The position numbers and the translations under genes are program-made. A stretch of 15,384 nucleotides of DNA, from NCBI GenBank assembly GCA_934168325.1, contig CAKPNG010000035.1:1-15384 (forward strand), written 5' to 3'. The notes under the pieces are model-generated. The model searched no databases and was not told the DNA's origin. It worked only from the letters and a program-made list of their open reading frames with translations. Source of the DNA: an uncultured Bacilli bacterium (lineage in GTDB: Bacteria > Bacillota_I > Bacilli_A > RFN20 > CAG-826). Positions 1 to 6,104 of the stretch are shown piece by piece. The stretch's first letter is position 1. Each line of letters begins with the position of its first letter.

Positions 1-45
1 GATTTATTCGAGATTTTAAATGGTTTAATTGGAATTAAATTCTAA
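1..45 (+). CDS. Possible 3' end of a gene entering from the left
   Basis: Frame 1 reads DLFEILNGLIGIKF and then TAA at 43-45. It would be the last residues of a protein whose body lies outside the window. A second frame (codons from position 3) is also open until a TAA at 36-38, so the choice of frame is uncertain. A copy of the dispersed repeat follows about 28 bases later, which would suit a gene of a mobile element followed by the element's end. Nothing identifies the protein. Confidence 0.2.
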   Translation, partial: DLFEILNGLIGIKF

Positions 46-73
46 ACAATTGTAGTACTATATTCTAAAAACG

Positions 74-137
74 GGAAATGATACCCTATTAGAGAAATGA
101 TACCCCTACGTTTTTTGATAAAAAATCTCATAAAACT
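74..137 (+). repeat. Dispersed repeat, copy 1
   Basis: The core holds two spaced copies of GAAATGATACCC (about 75-86 and 94-105). The section 86-137 is clearly related to 6045-6096: both have CTAYTAG, then CCCCTAYG, then GATAAA and CTCATAAAA in the same order over 52 bases. A third, inverted and shorter relative lies at 3355-3390. Spaced terminal subrepeats of this kind occur at the ends of some insertion sequences, for example the IS21 type, but no transposase of that type is in the window. The interpretation as an element end is inference. Confidence 0.5.
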
Positions 138-257
138 CAGGTACCAAGTCTTATCTGGTGTGGATGTTTTAGTAAGTATAGAGAGAAGCATAACGTCAGT
201 TACTATTCTTTTTATACTGAAAGCTGGGCTAACAAACTCGGTGAAAAATATAAATAG
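108..257 (+). pseudogene. Short open remnant of unknown origin
   Basis: Codons from 108 to a TAG at 255-257 are open for 49 residues, with a protein-like composition that includes Trp, Cys and several Tyr (for example SYYSFYTESWANKLG). No start codon or ribosome site precedes it, and the frame runs out of the dispersed repeat. It could be the 3' end of a displaced gene left behind by rearrangement, or chance. I do not recognise the family. Confidence 0.22.
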
Positions 258-285
258 TTTACAATTTTAGTAGTTATTTAAAAAT

Positions 286-314
286 TAAACAAAATATAAT
301 TCTAGTGCTATAAT
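286..314 (+). promoter_or_regulatory. Likely promoter of the exported-protein gene
   Basis: TATAAT at 309-314 is preceded after 17 bases by TAAACA at 286-291, a weak match to TTGACA. A second TATAAT at 295-300 is an alternative but has no good -35 box. The ribosome site GGGAGG at 325-330 and ATG at 336 follow closely, so the leader would be very short. Confidence 0.4.
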
Positions 315-335
315 TTTAAAAAAAGGGAGGAAATT

Positions 336-1637
336 ATGAAACTAAAAAGATTATTCATGTTAGCAATAGGTGCAGCATTTTTTTTAACTAGTGCTGGAAA
401 ACCTGTTGCGGTTGCAAATGAAATTAACAAAATTAACGAAAACGTTACTCAACAAGTTATGCGTCTTGCAAACTCTGCTAGTGATGAAGAGGATACCGAA
501 GATCCTGAAGAAATCTTAAGCAGAGCTATTGAAGACTACAAAGAAGAATTTAACAGTTATATTGATATTACTGGCTTAAATGTTGACGTTAAAGAATCGA
601 TCACACTACCGGAATTTAACATTAATTATGTGGCTCCAACTTATGGGGAAGTTATGCATGAGTATCAACTAAATCTCGAAATATCTTTAACAACAACTCA
701 ATTAGAGAGATATGATGATTTAAGAAGGGCTGATTTTACTTTTGATAAATATGTTGCTTTAAACCAAAATAAATATCTTGACTTGACTATTCCACCTAAG
801 TACGGGCATATTACTACTATGGCGGTAGTTACTACTGCTTTGGTTGGAATATTAAGCAGTGCAGGATTAACCCAAGCAGCTATCAGCGCATTTACAGGAG
901 CTGTTGGCACTTTGTCAGCTGCAATTTCTACATGATGGATACCATTTATTGGTTGGGTACTAGCGGTTGGACTCGCTGTTGGTGCTTTGATTGCTTTGAC
1001 TGTCATTATTGTTCAGTACTGGGAGCAAATTTGTTCTGTTTTTGAAGACATTAAAAATTGGTTTGCTGAACAATTTAGTGCTTTTGCATATTTAATTAAT
1101 TCTTATTTTGATGATGCAAAAGCCAAAGTGGAAGAATCTTCAAATGTAGGGACGGTGACTGTAGGCAATAAAGAATTGACATTTCAAGAAGTAGAAACCC
1201 GCGATGTAGCTGCTCAAGCTGCTCTTGTTAAAAAAGCTAGATGGACAGGTGATATATTTTTGATGCGCTACGTTTCTAAAAATGATTTTCAAATTTGTCA
1301 TATTCCAGTCAGTTTTGATTTTTGTGTAGAATGGGGGACTCATAGACTTGGATTAAGTTCATATACCTGGTACCAAAATAAAGCAAGAAGTTTGATTTTA
1401 TATGCTGGCTCTGGAGTTACTACAAATTCACCTGAAATTGACTTCTCTACTGATTCTGATGCTATTTTTATGAAACATTTTCATAATTGTGAAGTTGTTA
1501 ATGGCCAAATTGTAAGAATTAAAACACAGCCAATGCATTGGACTCATAGTTTCTTTGGACAATTATATTATTATCCAACTGGCTCGAATGATCCTATAGT
1601 CCATCCTGATAGTCCAAATCCAAATCCTAATGCTTAA
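336..1637 (+). CDS. Exported membrane-inserting protein with an in-frame TGA, toxin-like
   Basis: ATG 336 has a strong site, GGGAGG, five bases upstream. Residues 1-26 look like a signal peptide ending near AVA. An acidic stretch (SASDEEDTEDPEE) follows, then about 160-199 is Ala/Gly/Thr-rich and hydrophobic and 201-229 is a clear membrane segment. The C-terminal domain contains HFHN (381-384) and HWTHSFFG (401-408), then a Pro/Asn tail. Codon 200 (933-935) is TGA, directly followed by TGG. The frame stays open and coherent on both sides for 433 residues, and no ribosome site offers a restart; the next possible start is a TTG at 987 inside the membrane segment. Read through, the gene makes one protein; otherwise it is a nonsense pseudogene. 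The His motifs and layout recall exported toxin-like proteins of Gram-positives, but this is from memory and weak. The function is unknown. Confidence 0.6.
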
Positions 1638-2019
1638 TATGAATCATAAATTTAAAAAAGGCGACGTTGTCTACATAATTTGCTACATCAATTTGGAATA
1701 TGAGTTAGGAAAAATAGTAGAGTTTGATGAAACAAAGAATATGTATAAGATGATTCACTTCTTAGATAATCAAGATCCAGAAGGTTTTTGGTGTTGGTGC
1801 TATGTCAAAGAAGAAGATATTGATTTTGCAAAAAATATTGGTCTAGATTATTATAAAGAGTATTTTAAAAAGGAACCAACGTTGACTAAATCTAATTATT
1901 CTGAGCTTTATACGAAGGAATATGAATTAGCCCAGAAGTTTTACGAGGGAAAAATAACTAGGCAAGATTACTTTGATGGAGTTATTAAGCTATGGGAATT
2001 AGAGAAAAATAAAAAATGA
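1630..2019 (+). CDS. Small cytosolic protein, possible partner or immunity protein
   Basis: The 129 residues have no signal peptide or membrane segment. Residues 8-55 (KFKKGDVVYIICYINLEYEL onward) alternate like a small SH3-like beta barrel, with a WCWCYV strand. The C-terminal half is helical and charged. ATG 1630 overlaps the upstream gene by 8 bases. A second ATG at 1639 lies one base after the upstream TAA, and neither has a clear ribosome site, so translation is probably coupled. The gene ends in TGA immediately followed in frame by TAA, so it adds one Trp if TGA is read as Trp and is otherwise unaffected. A small cytosolic protein overlapping the end of an exported protein suits an immunity or chaperone role, which is inference from context only. 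Confidence 0.75.
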   Translation: MLNMNHKFKKGDVVYIICYINLEYELGKIVEFDETKNMYKMIHFLDNQDPEGFWCWCYVKEEDIDFAKNIGLDYYKEYFKKEPTLTKSNYSELYTKEYELAQKFYEGKITRQDYFDGVIKLWELEKNKK

Positions 2020-2054
2020 TAATCTATTTTAATTATCGTTAAAAATTAAATTTT

Positions 2055-2090
2055 GAGGGAATCATGAATACAATTGTGGTTCTCTTTTTT
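2055..2090 (+). terminator. Rho-independent terminator of the two-gene unit
   Basis: GAGGGAATCATG pairs over 12 positions, with several G-U pairs, with TGTGGTTCTCTT across an 8-base loop. The downstream arm runs into six T. It lies 35 bases after the stop of the small gene. Confidence 0.75.
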
Positions 2091-2483
2091 AATGACTTTG
2101 AAATAATCTTGAACGTTCCCTCCCCAAGGTAGCCTTTAAATTATCCTTGGGGTACCGAGCAAGGGGGACTCACGAAAAATACGAGCCAAATATTATGAAA
2201 ATCTGAAAATCTCAAAAACTGAATTAAATCGTTTCTTTGTAAAAAGCCTTAGTTTTGCAGTGTTTTTAGTTAGTTTTATGGTTATTTCATAATTCTTTAA
2301 AATACTTAAAAATACCTCAAAAATGTAGTTGATATCGTGTGTTTTTAGAGTGATGTATATATGTGCGAAGAGTAATGCGTTTAGTCTTACAAATTTGATT
2401 TAAATTATTAAAGTTGCGTTTAGTGCTTCAATTCGCGTCTTTTTCTTTTTTGTATGAAAGTTTATGAAAATGAACGATAACTA
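2091..2483. other. Non-coding stretch with a G+C-rich hairpin island
   Basis: No open frame with a start site was found here. At about 2115-2175 base composition rises to roughly half G+C inside a very AT-rich setting. CCCCAAGG (2122-2129) and CCTTGGGG (2145-2152) are perfect complements with a 15-base loop. TTCCC just before and GGGGGA (about 2163-2168) just after add a possible outer pairing. There is no T-run, so it is not an ordinary terminator. It could be a small structured RNA, a recombination site or a transfer origin. From 2190 on there are only A-rich short repeats and two GCGTTTAGT copies near 2378 and 2425. Confidence 0.35.
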
Positions 2484-2512
2484 TCGACAAATTGATAATT
2501 GAAATGTATAAT
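2484..2512 (+). promoter_or_regulatory. Strong promoter of the nucleotidyltransferase-like gene
   Basis: TCGACA (2484-2489) and TATAAT (2507-2512) are separated by exactly 17 bases. The -35 box matches the sigma-A consensus at five of six bases and the -10 at six of six. The -35 box overlaps the small palindrome CGATAACTATCG (2475-2486), which could be an operator. Confidence 0.65.
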
Positions 2513-2518
2513 CATTTG

Positions 2519-2546
2519 ATTTGAAGAAAAGATACATACTTCAAAT
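2519..2546 (+). promoter_or_regulatory. Hairpin or operator at the predicted 5' end of the mRNA
   Basis: ATTTGAAG (2519-2526) and CTTCAAAT (2539-2546) are perfect inverted repeats around 12 bases. They begin about where transcription from the promoter at 2484-2512 should start. This could be a 5' stabilising hairpin or a repressor site. The ribosome site AGGAGGT at 2573-2579 is separate and remains free. Confidence 0.35.
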
Positions 2547-2587
2547 GGTAGGCATGGGGACAATATTTATTTAGGAGGTCTTTAAGT

Positions 2588-3232
2588 ATGTATCATTACG
2601 AGTATGCTTCAAGAAAATTTAGAAAACCAATAAGGGATAAAATTGTAGAATTGTTAAATCTAGTCCAAAAGGATCTAAAACAAGAATTTACTTTTCAGTT
2701 CAAATTTGAAGGTAGTGATTCTTTGAATTTAGTTACTTATGATGCTAAAACAAATACAGGTTTCGATTTTGATATCAATGTTTATCCAAACGATGATGAA
2801 CAAAAATATTCTGCTGAAGAACTTAAAACTATGTTCATTAATTCATTAAATAAGTTTGGTAAAAAATACTGCTTTGGCTACTGTGAAAATAGTTCGCGTG
2901 TTATTACTCTTAAAGTTATAGACAGTAAGCATTCAAAAATTCTATATAGTTGTGATATAGCAATAGTACATGATTATTGGGACAATGATGACGAGTGGCA
3001 TCAACAATTGGTTTATTTCAATAAAAGACAAAACTCTTATTATTGGCAAGAACAACCAGCTCCATTCTATGAATTTTACGATAGAGTTGATGCAATAAAA
3101 GAACATGGCTTTTGGCAAGAAGTAAGAGATTTATATTTGGAGAAAAAGAATAATAACAATGATATAAATAAAAAATCTCGTTCACTTAGAATTGAAGCAT
3201 TAAACGAAGTCTATCAAACACATTTTGAATAA
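2588..3232 (+). CDS. Nucleotidyltransferase-fold protein (predicted)
   Basis: The 214-residue protein starts at ATG with a near-perfect AGGAGGT eight bases upstream. No signal or membrane segment is present. After a charged helix (1-33) comes a strand leading to Gly42-Ser43, then NLVT (47-50) and FDFDINV, with Asp60 and Asp62 as a DxD pair. After a helix (76-91) another strand has SCDIAIV, with Asp123. Gly-Ser followed by DxD and a third Asp on a later strand is the pattern of the polymerase-beta-type nucleotidyltransferase fold, as in minimal nucleotidyltransferases and defence-linked relatives. The C-terminal part is rich in Trp, Tyr and His. The assignment rests on motif spacing only, and substrate and product cannot be told. 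The gene stands alone with its own promoter next to mobile DNA, which would suit a defence or toxin role, unproven. Confidence 0.65.
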   Translation: MYHYEYASRKFRKPIRDKIVELLNLVQKDLKQEFTFQFKFEGSDSLNLVTYDAKTNTGFDFDINVYPNDDEQKYSAEELKTMFINSLNKFGKKYCFGYCENSSRVITLKVIDSKHSKILYSCDIAIVHDYWDNDDEWHQQLVYFNKRQNSYYWQEQPAPFYEFYDRVDAIKEHGFWQEVRDLYLEKKNNNNDINKKSRSLRIEALNEVYQTHFE

Positions 3233-3238
3233 TAAAAT

Positions 3239-3428
3239 AGCCCCATAAAACCCTTATGTTTGCCTTTAATTGCATCAATTTTATTTAATTGAATTTATAC
3301 TCGACAATTAAACAACTTCAAACGTAAGCAAAGAAGTGGCATTAAGTATTTATTAAGGGGTTTCGTTTATCTAGTAGGGGTGTCGTTTTGTATTAAAGCG
3401 ATGGCACAAAGACAATTGTAATTTATAT
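3239..3428. repeat. Intergenic nested palindromes left of the insertion sequence
   Basis: No gene is visible here. CTTATGTTTG (3253-3262) faces CAAACGTAAG (3319-3328) with one mismatch. Inside these, TTTAATTG (3265-3272) faces CAATTAAA (3305-3312) exactly, making a large two-step hairpin after the nucleotidyltransferase-like gene. AGCCCCATA (3239-3247) is complementary to TATGGGGCT (3426-3434), whose last seven bases overlap the insertion sequence end. No T-run follows the hairpin. It could be a remnant of a small non-autonomous element or an unusual transcript end. Confidence 0.4.
3355..3390 (-). repeat. Dispersed repeat, inverted copy
   Basis: The reverse complement reads GACACCCCTACTAG, then ATAAACGAAACCCC, parallel to GATACCCTATTAG, then AGAAATGATACCCC in copy 1 with one gap. 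The two GGGG(T)NTCGTTT subrepeats are spaced as in copy 1 but face the other way. It lies 38 bases left of the insertion sequence. It is the most diverged of the three and lacks the GATAAA...CTCATAAAA extension. Confidence 0.4.
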
Positions 3429-3480
3429 GGGGCTGTTGAAAAACTGATTAATTAATCGGTTTCTAGATAGCCCTTTTTTT
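3429..3480 (+). terminator. Left-end hairpin and T-run of the insertion sequence
   Basis: Positions 3430-3451 fold onto 3452-3473 as a symmetrical stem of 22 positions with a few mismatches and G-U pairs. The tip is the palindrome GATTAATTAATC, the base is GGGCT/AGCCC, and seven T follow (3474-3480). It includes the whole terminal repeat and should stop plus-strand transcription entering the element, protecting it from antisense reading. Confidence 0.6.
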
Positions 3481-3498
3481 GTAAAATTTTTGAGTTTT

Positions 3499-3520
3499 TA
3501 AACATACTAAAGTATGTTTA
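3499..3520. terminator. Hairpin at the transposase stop codon
   Basis: TAAACATACT (3499-3508) and AGTATGTTTA (3511-3520) are a perfect ten-base inverted repeat with a two-base gap. The TAA stop of the transposase (3520-3518, minus strand) is part of it. No T-run follows on the minus strand; on the plus strand ATTTTTG follows. It probably marks or stabilises the transcript end. An 18-base direct repeat (TTTTTGTAAAATTTTTGA at about 3477-3494 and 3522-3539) brackets it. Confidence 0.35.
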
Positions 3521-5125
3521 ATTTTTGTAAAATTTTTGATTTATTTTTTGACCTTTTTTTGATAGTTTTTTAGGTGATGGTTTCTTAAATGATTCGGCTT
3601 CCATTTTTGGTGGTGCTTTCCAAAAAAGGGGCATCCTTTTTAAAGCCATATATCTAAAATATTTTTTTAAATTAGTGCCAAGAAAAGATAAACATATTTC
3701 AGCTTCTACAGGTTCAATTCTACGTCTACGTAATCTATCATAATTCCTGTTTTGCTTTTCATTACCAAAAGCGCCTTCTACTTGAATAGATCTGTTTACT
3801 CTAGCTTCAATTCCTTCAGCACTTAGAAGATTATTCTCAGTTTCTTGTTTAAGCTTTAAAAACTCAATATTTGATTCAAATATTTTAAAATCTTCATCTA
3901 TAACTTTCATATATTTTTTACAATACAATTTAAATAAACAAGAATTGCATCCTTCGACTTTAAAGAAGACATTATTCGATTTTCTAGTATGTCTCTTTTC
4001 TAATATTATTTGATAACCTATTTTGTCATTAAGACAAGTGATCGTTTGTTCATCATTATTTAATTTAAAACAATCAGGATACTTTCCTGAAACATTGCCT
4101 TCCCAACTAGAATGTTTAACAAACGATTTGATGTTATGATATTTTAAATATCTATAATTTTCCAATGATCCGTAACCTGCATCAGCACGTATTTTTTTCG
4201 GGTAACAATGGTAATACTTGTAAAAAGATTCGATTGTAGGAATGAAATCTTTAATATCTGTCCTTGATTGACTTACATAAACCATCATAACAAAACCGTT
4301 AATCACAATTATTTGAACATTGTATGCTGCATGCATATTTGATCCTAACCCAGCATAATAATCAGCTTTTAAAGCCATAGCGATAGCATCTGTATCTGTT
4401 TTATAAAACGATTTTCTGTCGCCACATTTCCTTTCTTTTTCTTCATATTCCAGTACTTTTTTAAGCAAGGAGCTTAAAACTTTTTCAACAATGTTGAAAT
4501 TGCTAGTATAAGTAGATTTAGCGTAAAGATTGCTAATTGCAAGTGCAATCGTTTTACTTGTAATCAAAGAAGGTGTTTGAAAGTCTTTAATTAGATCATA
4601 AGTCTTAATTATTTCTGATGCCTTTAAAGTCATTCGCTCGTGAAAGGTTGTTGGTTTCCAAACAAACTTATATTTATTTGCATTCGCTTCAAATTTTGAT
4701 CCATCAACATAAGCTATATCCATTTTAATTTGTAATTTTTTAAAAATAATAGTTGTTATTCGAGCAAAAATTTCGCCTATATTAGCCATAATAAATGTAT
4801 TGATAAATTTACAAATAGTAGAATAATCTGGTTTTAATCCATTCATTATATACATAAAACGTATGTCAAATTTGCACGCATTTTCTAATTCTCTTAAAGT
4901 AACTTTGTAATAACTAAATCCATACAAAATCATGGCAAACATTCTATATTTGTTGTAGCCAATTCTACCACCCTTTGAGGTGTTGCTTTTAATGTTTTTA
5001 GTTATAATTTCTCCTACATTAGATTCTTCTAATAAAAGTAAAAAACTATCAATTTCTTCCCCTTCCTTAACTTCTAAACTTGTAGGAATGTCTAAAAGCA
5101 TCTGAATTGTGGTAAAATAACCCAT
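3518..5125 (-). CDS. IS1182 family transposase
   Basis: The 535-residue DDE transposase is intact and of full family length. Residues 45-130 form the N-terminal InsH-like (DUF772) helical domain, with RMFAMILYGF and LKPDYSTICKF. The three catalytic acids are visible: Asp141 in YVDGSKFEAN, Asp315 in IRADAGYGS and Glu450 in IQVEGAFGNEKQNRNYDRLR. A Cys cluster (CNSCLFKLYC, 393-402) lies between the second and third acids, as is usual in this family. The C-terminus is very Lys-rich. The start ATG (5125) has AGGAG at 5138-5134 on the minus strand, inside a hairpin described separately. Stop TAA. All Trp codons are TGG. It cuts and pastes or copies the surrounding element by acting on the terminal repeats. 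Confidence 0.93.
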   Translation of the reverse strand: MGYFTTIQMLLDIPTSLEVKEGEEIDSFLLLLEESNVGEIITKNIKSNTSKGGRIGYNKYRMFAMILYGFSYYKVTLRELENACKFDIRFMYIMNGLKPDYSTICKFINTFIMANIGEIFARITTIIFKKLQIKMDIAYVDGSKFEANANKYKFVWKPTTFHERMTLKASEIIKTYDLIKDFQTPSLITSKTIALAISNLYAKSTYTSNFNIVEKVLSSLLKKVLEYEEKERKCGDRKSFYKTDTDAIAMALKADYYAGLGSNMHAAYNVQIIVINGFVMMVYVSQSRTDIKDFIPTIESFYKYYHCYPKKIRADAGYGSLENYRYLKYHNIKSFVKHSSWEGNVSGKYPDCFKLNNDEQTITCLNDKIGYQIILEKRHTRKSNNVFFKVEGCNSCLFKLYCKKYMKVIDEDFKIFESNIEFLKLKQETENNLLSAEGIEARVNRSIQVEGAFGNEKQNRNYDRLRRRRIEPVEAEICLSFLGTNLKKYFRYMALKRMPLFWKAPPKMEAESFKKPSPKKLSKKGQKINQKFYKN

Positions 5126-5158
5126 ATAATAATCTCCTAAGCAAAGATTATTATATCA
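5124..5158 (-). promoter_or_regulatory. Transposase promoter overlapped by a start-hiding hairpin
   Basis: On the minus strand, TGATATAAT (5158-5150) is a perfect extended -10 box, so transcription should start near 5143-5142. ATATAATAATCT (5156-5145) is the exact complement of AGATTATTATAT (5135-5124). The latter contains the end of the ribosome site and the first two bases of the start ATG. A transcript entering from outside carries both arms and would hide the start. A transcript from this promoter lacks the upstream arm and would be translated. This is the logic known for IS10 and IS50 protection from read-through. Confidence 0.6.
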
Positions 5159-5193
5159 AAGACCAGGAATTTATTAATTTTTGGTCTTTTTTT
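5158..5193 (+). terminator. Terminator upstream of the transposase, plus strand
   Basis: AAAGACCA (5158-5165) and TGGTCTTT (5182-5189) are perfect complements around a 16-base AT-rich loop, and the second arm runs into seven T (5187-5193). It points out of the element toward the KilA-N copy. The same hairpin would form in minus-strand read-through but with a poor T-run. Confidence 0.5.
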
Positions 5194-5204
5194 GCAAAAT
5201 AAAA

Positions 5205-5236
5205 GGGCTGTTAGTTAATCAGTTTTTCAACAGCCC
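5205..5236. terminator. Right-end hairpin of the insertion sequence
   Basis: GGGCTGTT (5205-5212) and AACAGCCC (5229-5236) form a perfect eight-base stem that includes the outer end of the terminal repeat. CATTTTTTAT follows on the plus strand, so it can act as a terminator in that direction. Together with the left-end hairpin it insulates the element. Confidence 0.45.
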
Positions 5237-5259
5237 CATTTTTTATGCAAAAAATCTTT

Positions 5260-6044
5260 TATTATTAGTAGAATATTAAATATATTCATAGTAGAATAAA
5301 TATATCGAAAGGAAATTGTTAAGTGAATAAAATAATTGTTAAAAATATTGAAATTAATATAACAGGAATTAGAGATGATGATTTTATTAGTTTTACTGAT
5401 TTAGCGAAAATTAAAAATCCTGATTTTCCTGCTGATGTAATAAAGAATTGAATGAGACTAAGAGCCACAATAGAATTTATAGGAATATGGGAGCAAATTA
5501 ATAATAAGGATTTTAACAGGGTCTAATTCGACCAGTTTAAAAAAGAGTCTGGGCATAATTACTTTGTAATGACTCCAATAAAATGGGCGAAAAGTACTAA
5601 TGCAATTGGTTTTAGAACAAAGTCAGGAAAATATGGCGGTGGCACTTTTGCTCATAGAGATATTGCTTTAGAATTTGCATCATGGATATCTCCAGAGGTT
5701 AAACTTTATATTATTAAAGAATTCCAAAGATTAAAAATTAAAGAATCAGAACAACTTGAGTGGCAAGGCAAAAGATTATTAACATAATTAAATTATCTTA
5801 TACATACGGATTCTATTAAAGAATATTTGATTCCTATTGAATTAAGCAGCGAGCAAAAAAGCTATATTTACGCTAGTGAAGCTGATTTATTAAATGTTGT
5901 TTTATTTGGTATAACTGCAAAAGAATGGAAAAATGCAAATCCTAACAAACAAGGTAATGTTAGAGATTATACAAATACAATCGAATTAGCTATTTTAGTA
6001 ATTTAGAATATTTAAATTCAATGTTAATTTCTCAAAATATTTCT
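5260..6044 (+). repeat. Direct repeat, copy A (KilA-N region)
   Basis: It matches 9280-10080 in the same orientation, including the promoter region with two GTAGAATA boxes, the ribosome site GAAAGGA and nearly the whole gene. Divergence is uneven: about 5680-5842 differs at only a few bases, while the sections before it differ often, which suggests partial gene conversion. The match stops sharply at 6044, where the dispersed repeat begins. Confidence 0.8.
5323..6044 (+). pseudogene. KilA-N domain protein, copy A, broken
   Basis: GTG 5323, with GAAAGGA ten bases upstream, starts NKIIVKNIEINITGIRDDDF. The frame then carries TGA at 5449-5451 where copy B has TGG (the NWMR motif), TAA at 5524-5526 where copy B has GAA, and TAA at 5785-5787 where copy B has AAA. 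A one-base deletion lies near 5997, and the last 25 or so codons are missing because the dispersed repeat begins at 6045. The surviving DNA-binding core is clear: FRTKSGKYGGGTFAHRDIAL, then EFASWISPEVKLYIIKEFQ. KilA-N proteins are phage-type DNA-binding proteins or antirepressors, commonly near 270 residues. A 72-residue piece from ATG 5569 could still be made but is unlikely to matter. Confidence 0.85.
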
Positions 6045-6096
6045 CTACTAGAAAGACAAAACCCCCTATGTTTTCTGATAAAGAACTCATAAAAGT
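6045..6096 (+). repeat. Dispersed repeat, copy at the KilA-N breakpoint
   Basis: It shares CTACTAG, CCCCCTATG, GATAAA and CTCATAAAA in order and spacing with 86-137. It starts exactly where homology between the two KilA-N copies ends, so it marks an insertion or deletion junction. It also lies directly upstream of the promoter of the peptidase operon. Confidence 0.5.
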
Positions 6097-6104
6097 TTAT
6101 TAAA

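Larger units (their letters stand above)
3429..5237 (-). mobile_element. Complete IS1182-type insertion sequence
   Basis: The element of about 1.8 kb is bounded by inverted repeats of 23 perfect bases beginning GGGGCTGTTGAAAAACTGAT (3429-3451 and 5215-5237). It holds one intact transposase gene on the minus strand. Perfect ends and an unbroken gene suggest recent arrival or continuing activity. I see no convincing target duplication: the left flank ends TTTATAT and the right begins ATTTTTTAT, sharing at most AT. It inserted between the nucleotidyltransferase-like gene and the first KilA-N copy. Confidence 0.85.

Noticed and set aside
698..1006. Open frame on the minus strand opposite the exported-protein gene
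   Set aside because: It is antisense to a coherent coding frame with signal peptide and membrane segment, and no ribosome site was found upstream. Its length is explained by the Ala/Thr-rich repeat character of the real gene.
1140..1343. 67-codon open frame on the minus strand
   Set aside because: It lies fully antisense to the His-motif domain of the exported protein and has no start signal or recognisable protein features.
987..1637. A separate gene starting at TTG 987
   Set aside because: The TTG is inside a membrane segment, has no ribosome site, and the frame continues directly from the upstream gene through one TGA; a single interrupted gene is simpler.
3422..5246. Target-site duplication around the insertion sequence
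   Set aside because: Flanks TTTATAT and ATTTTTTAT share only AT next to the ends, which is not distinguishable from chance in AT-rich DNA.
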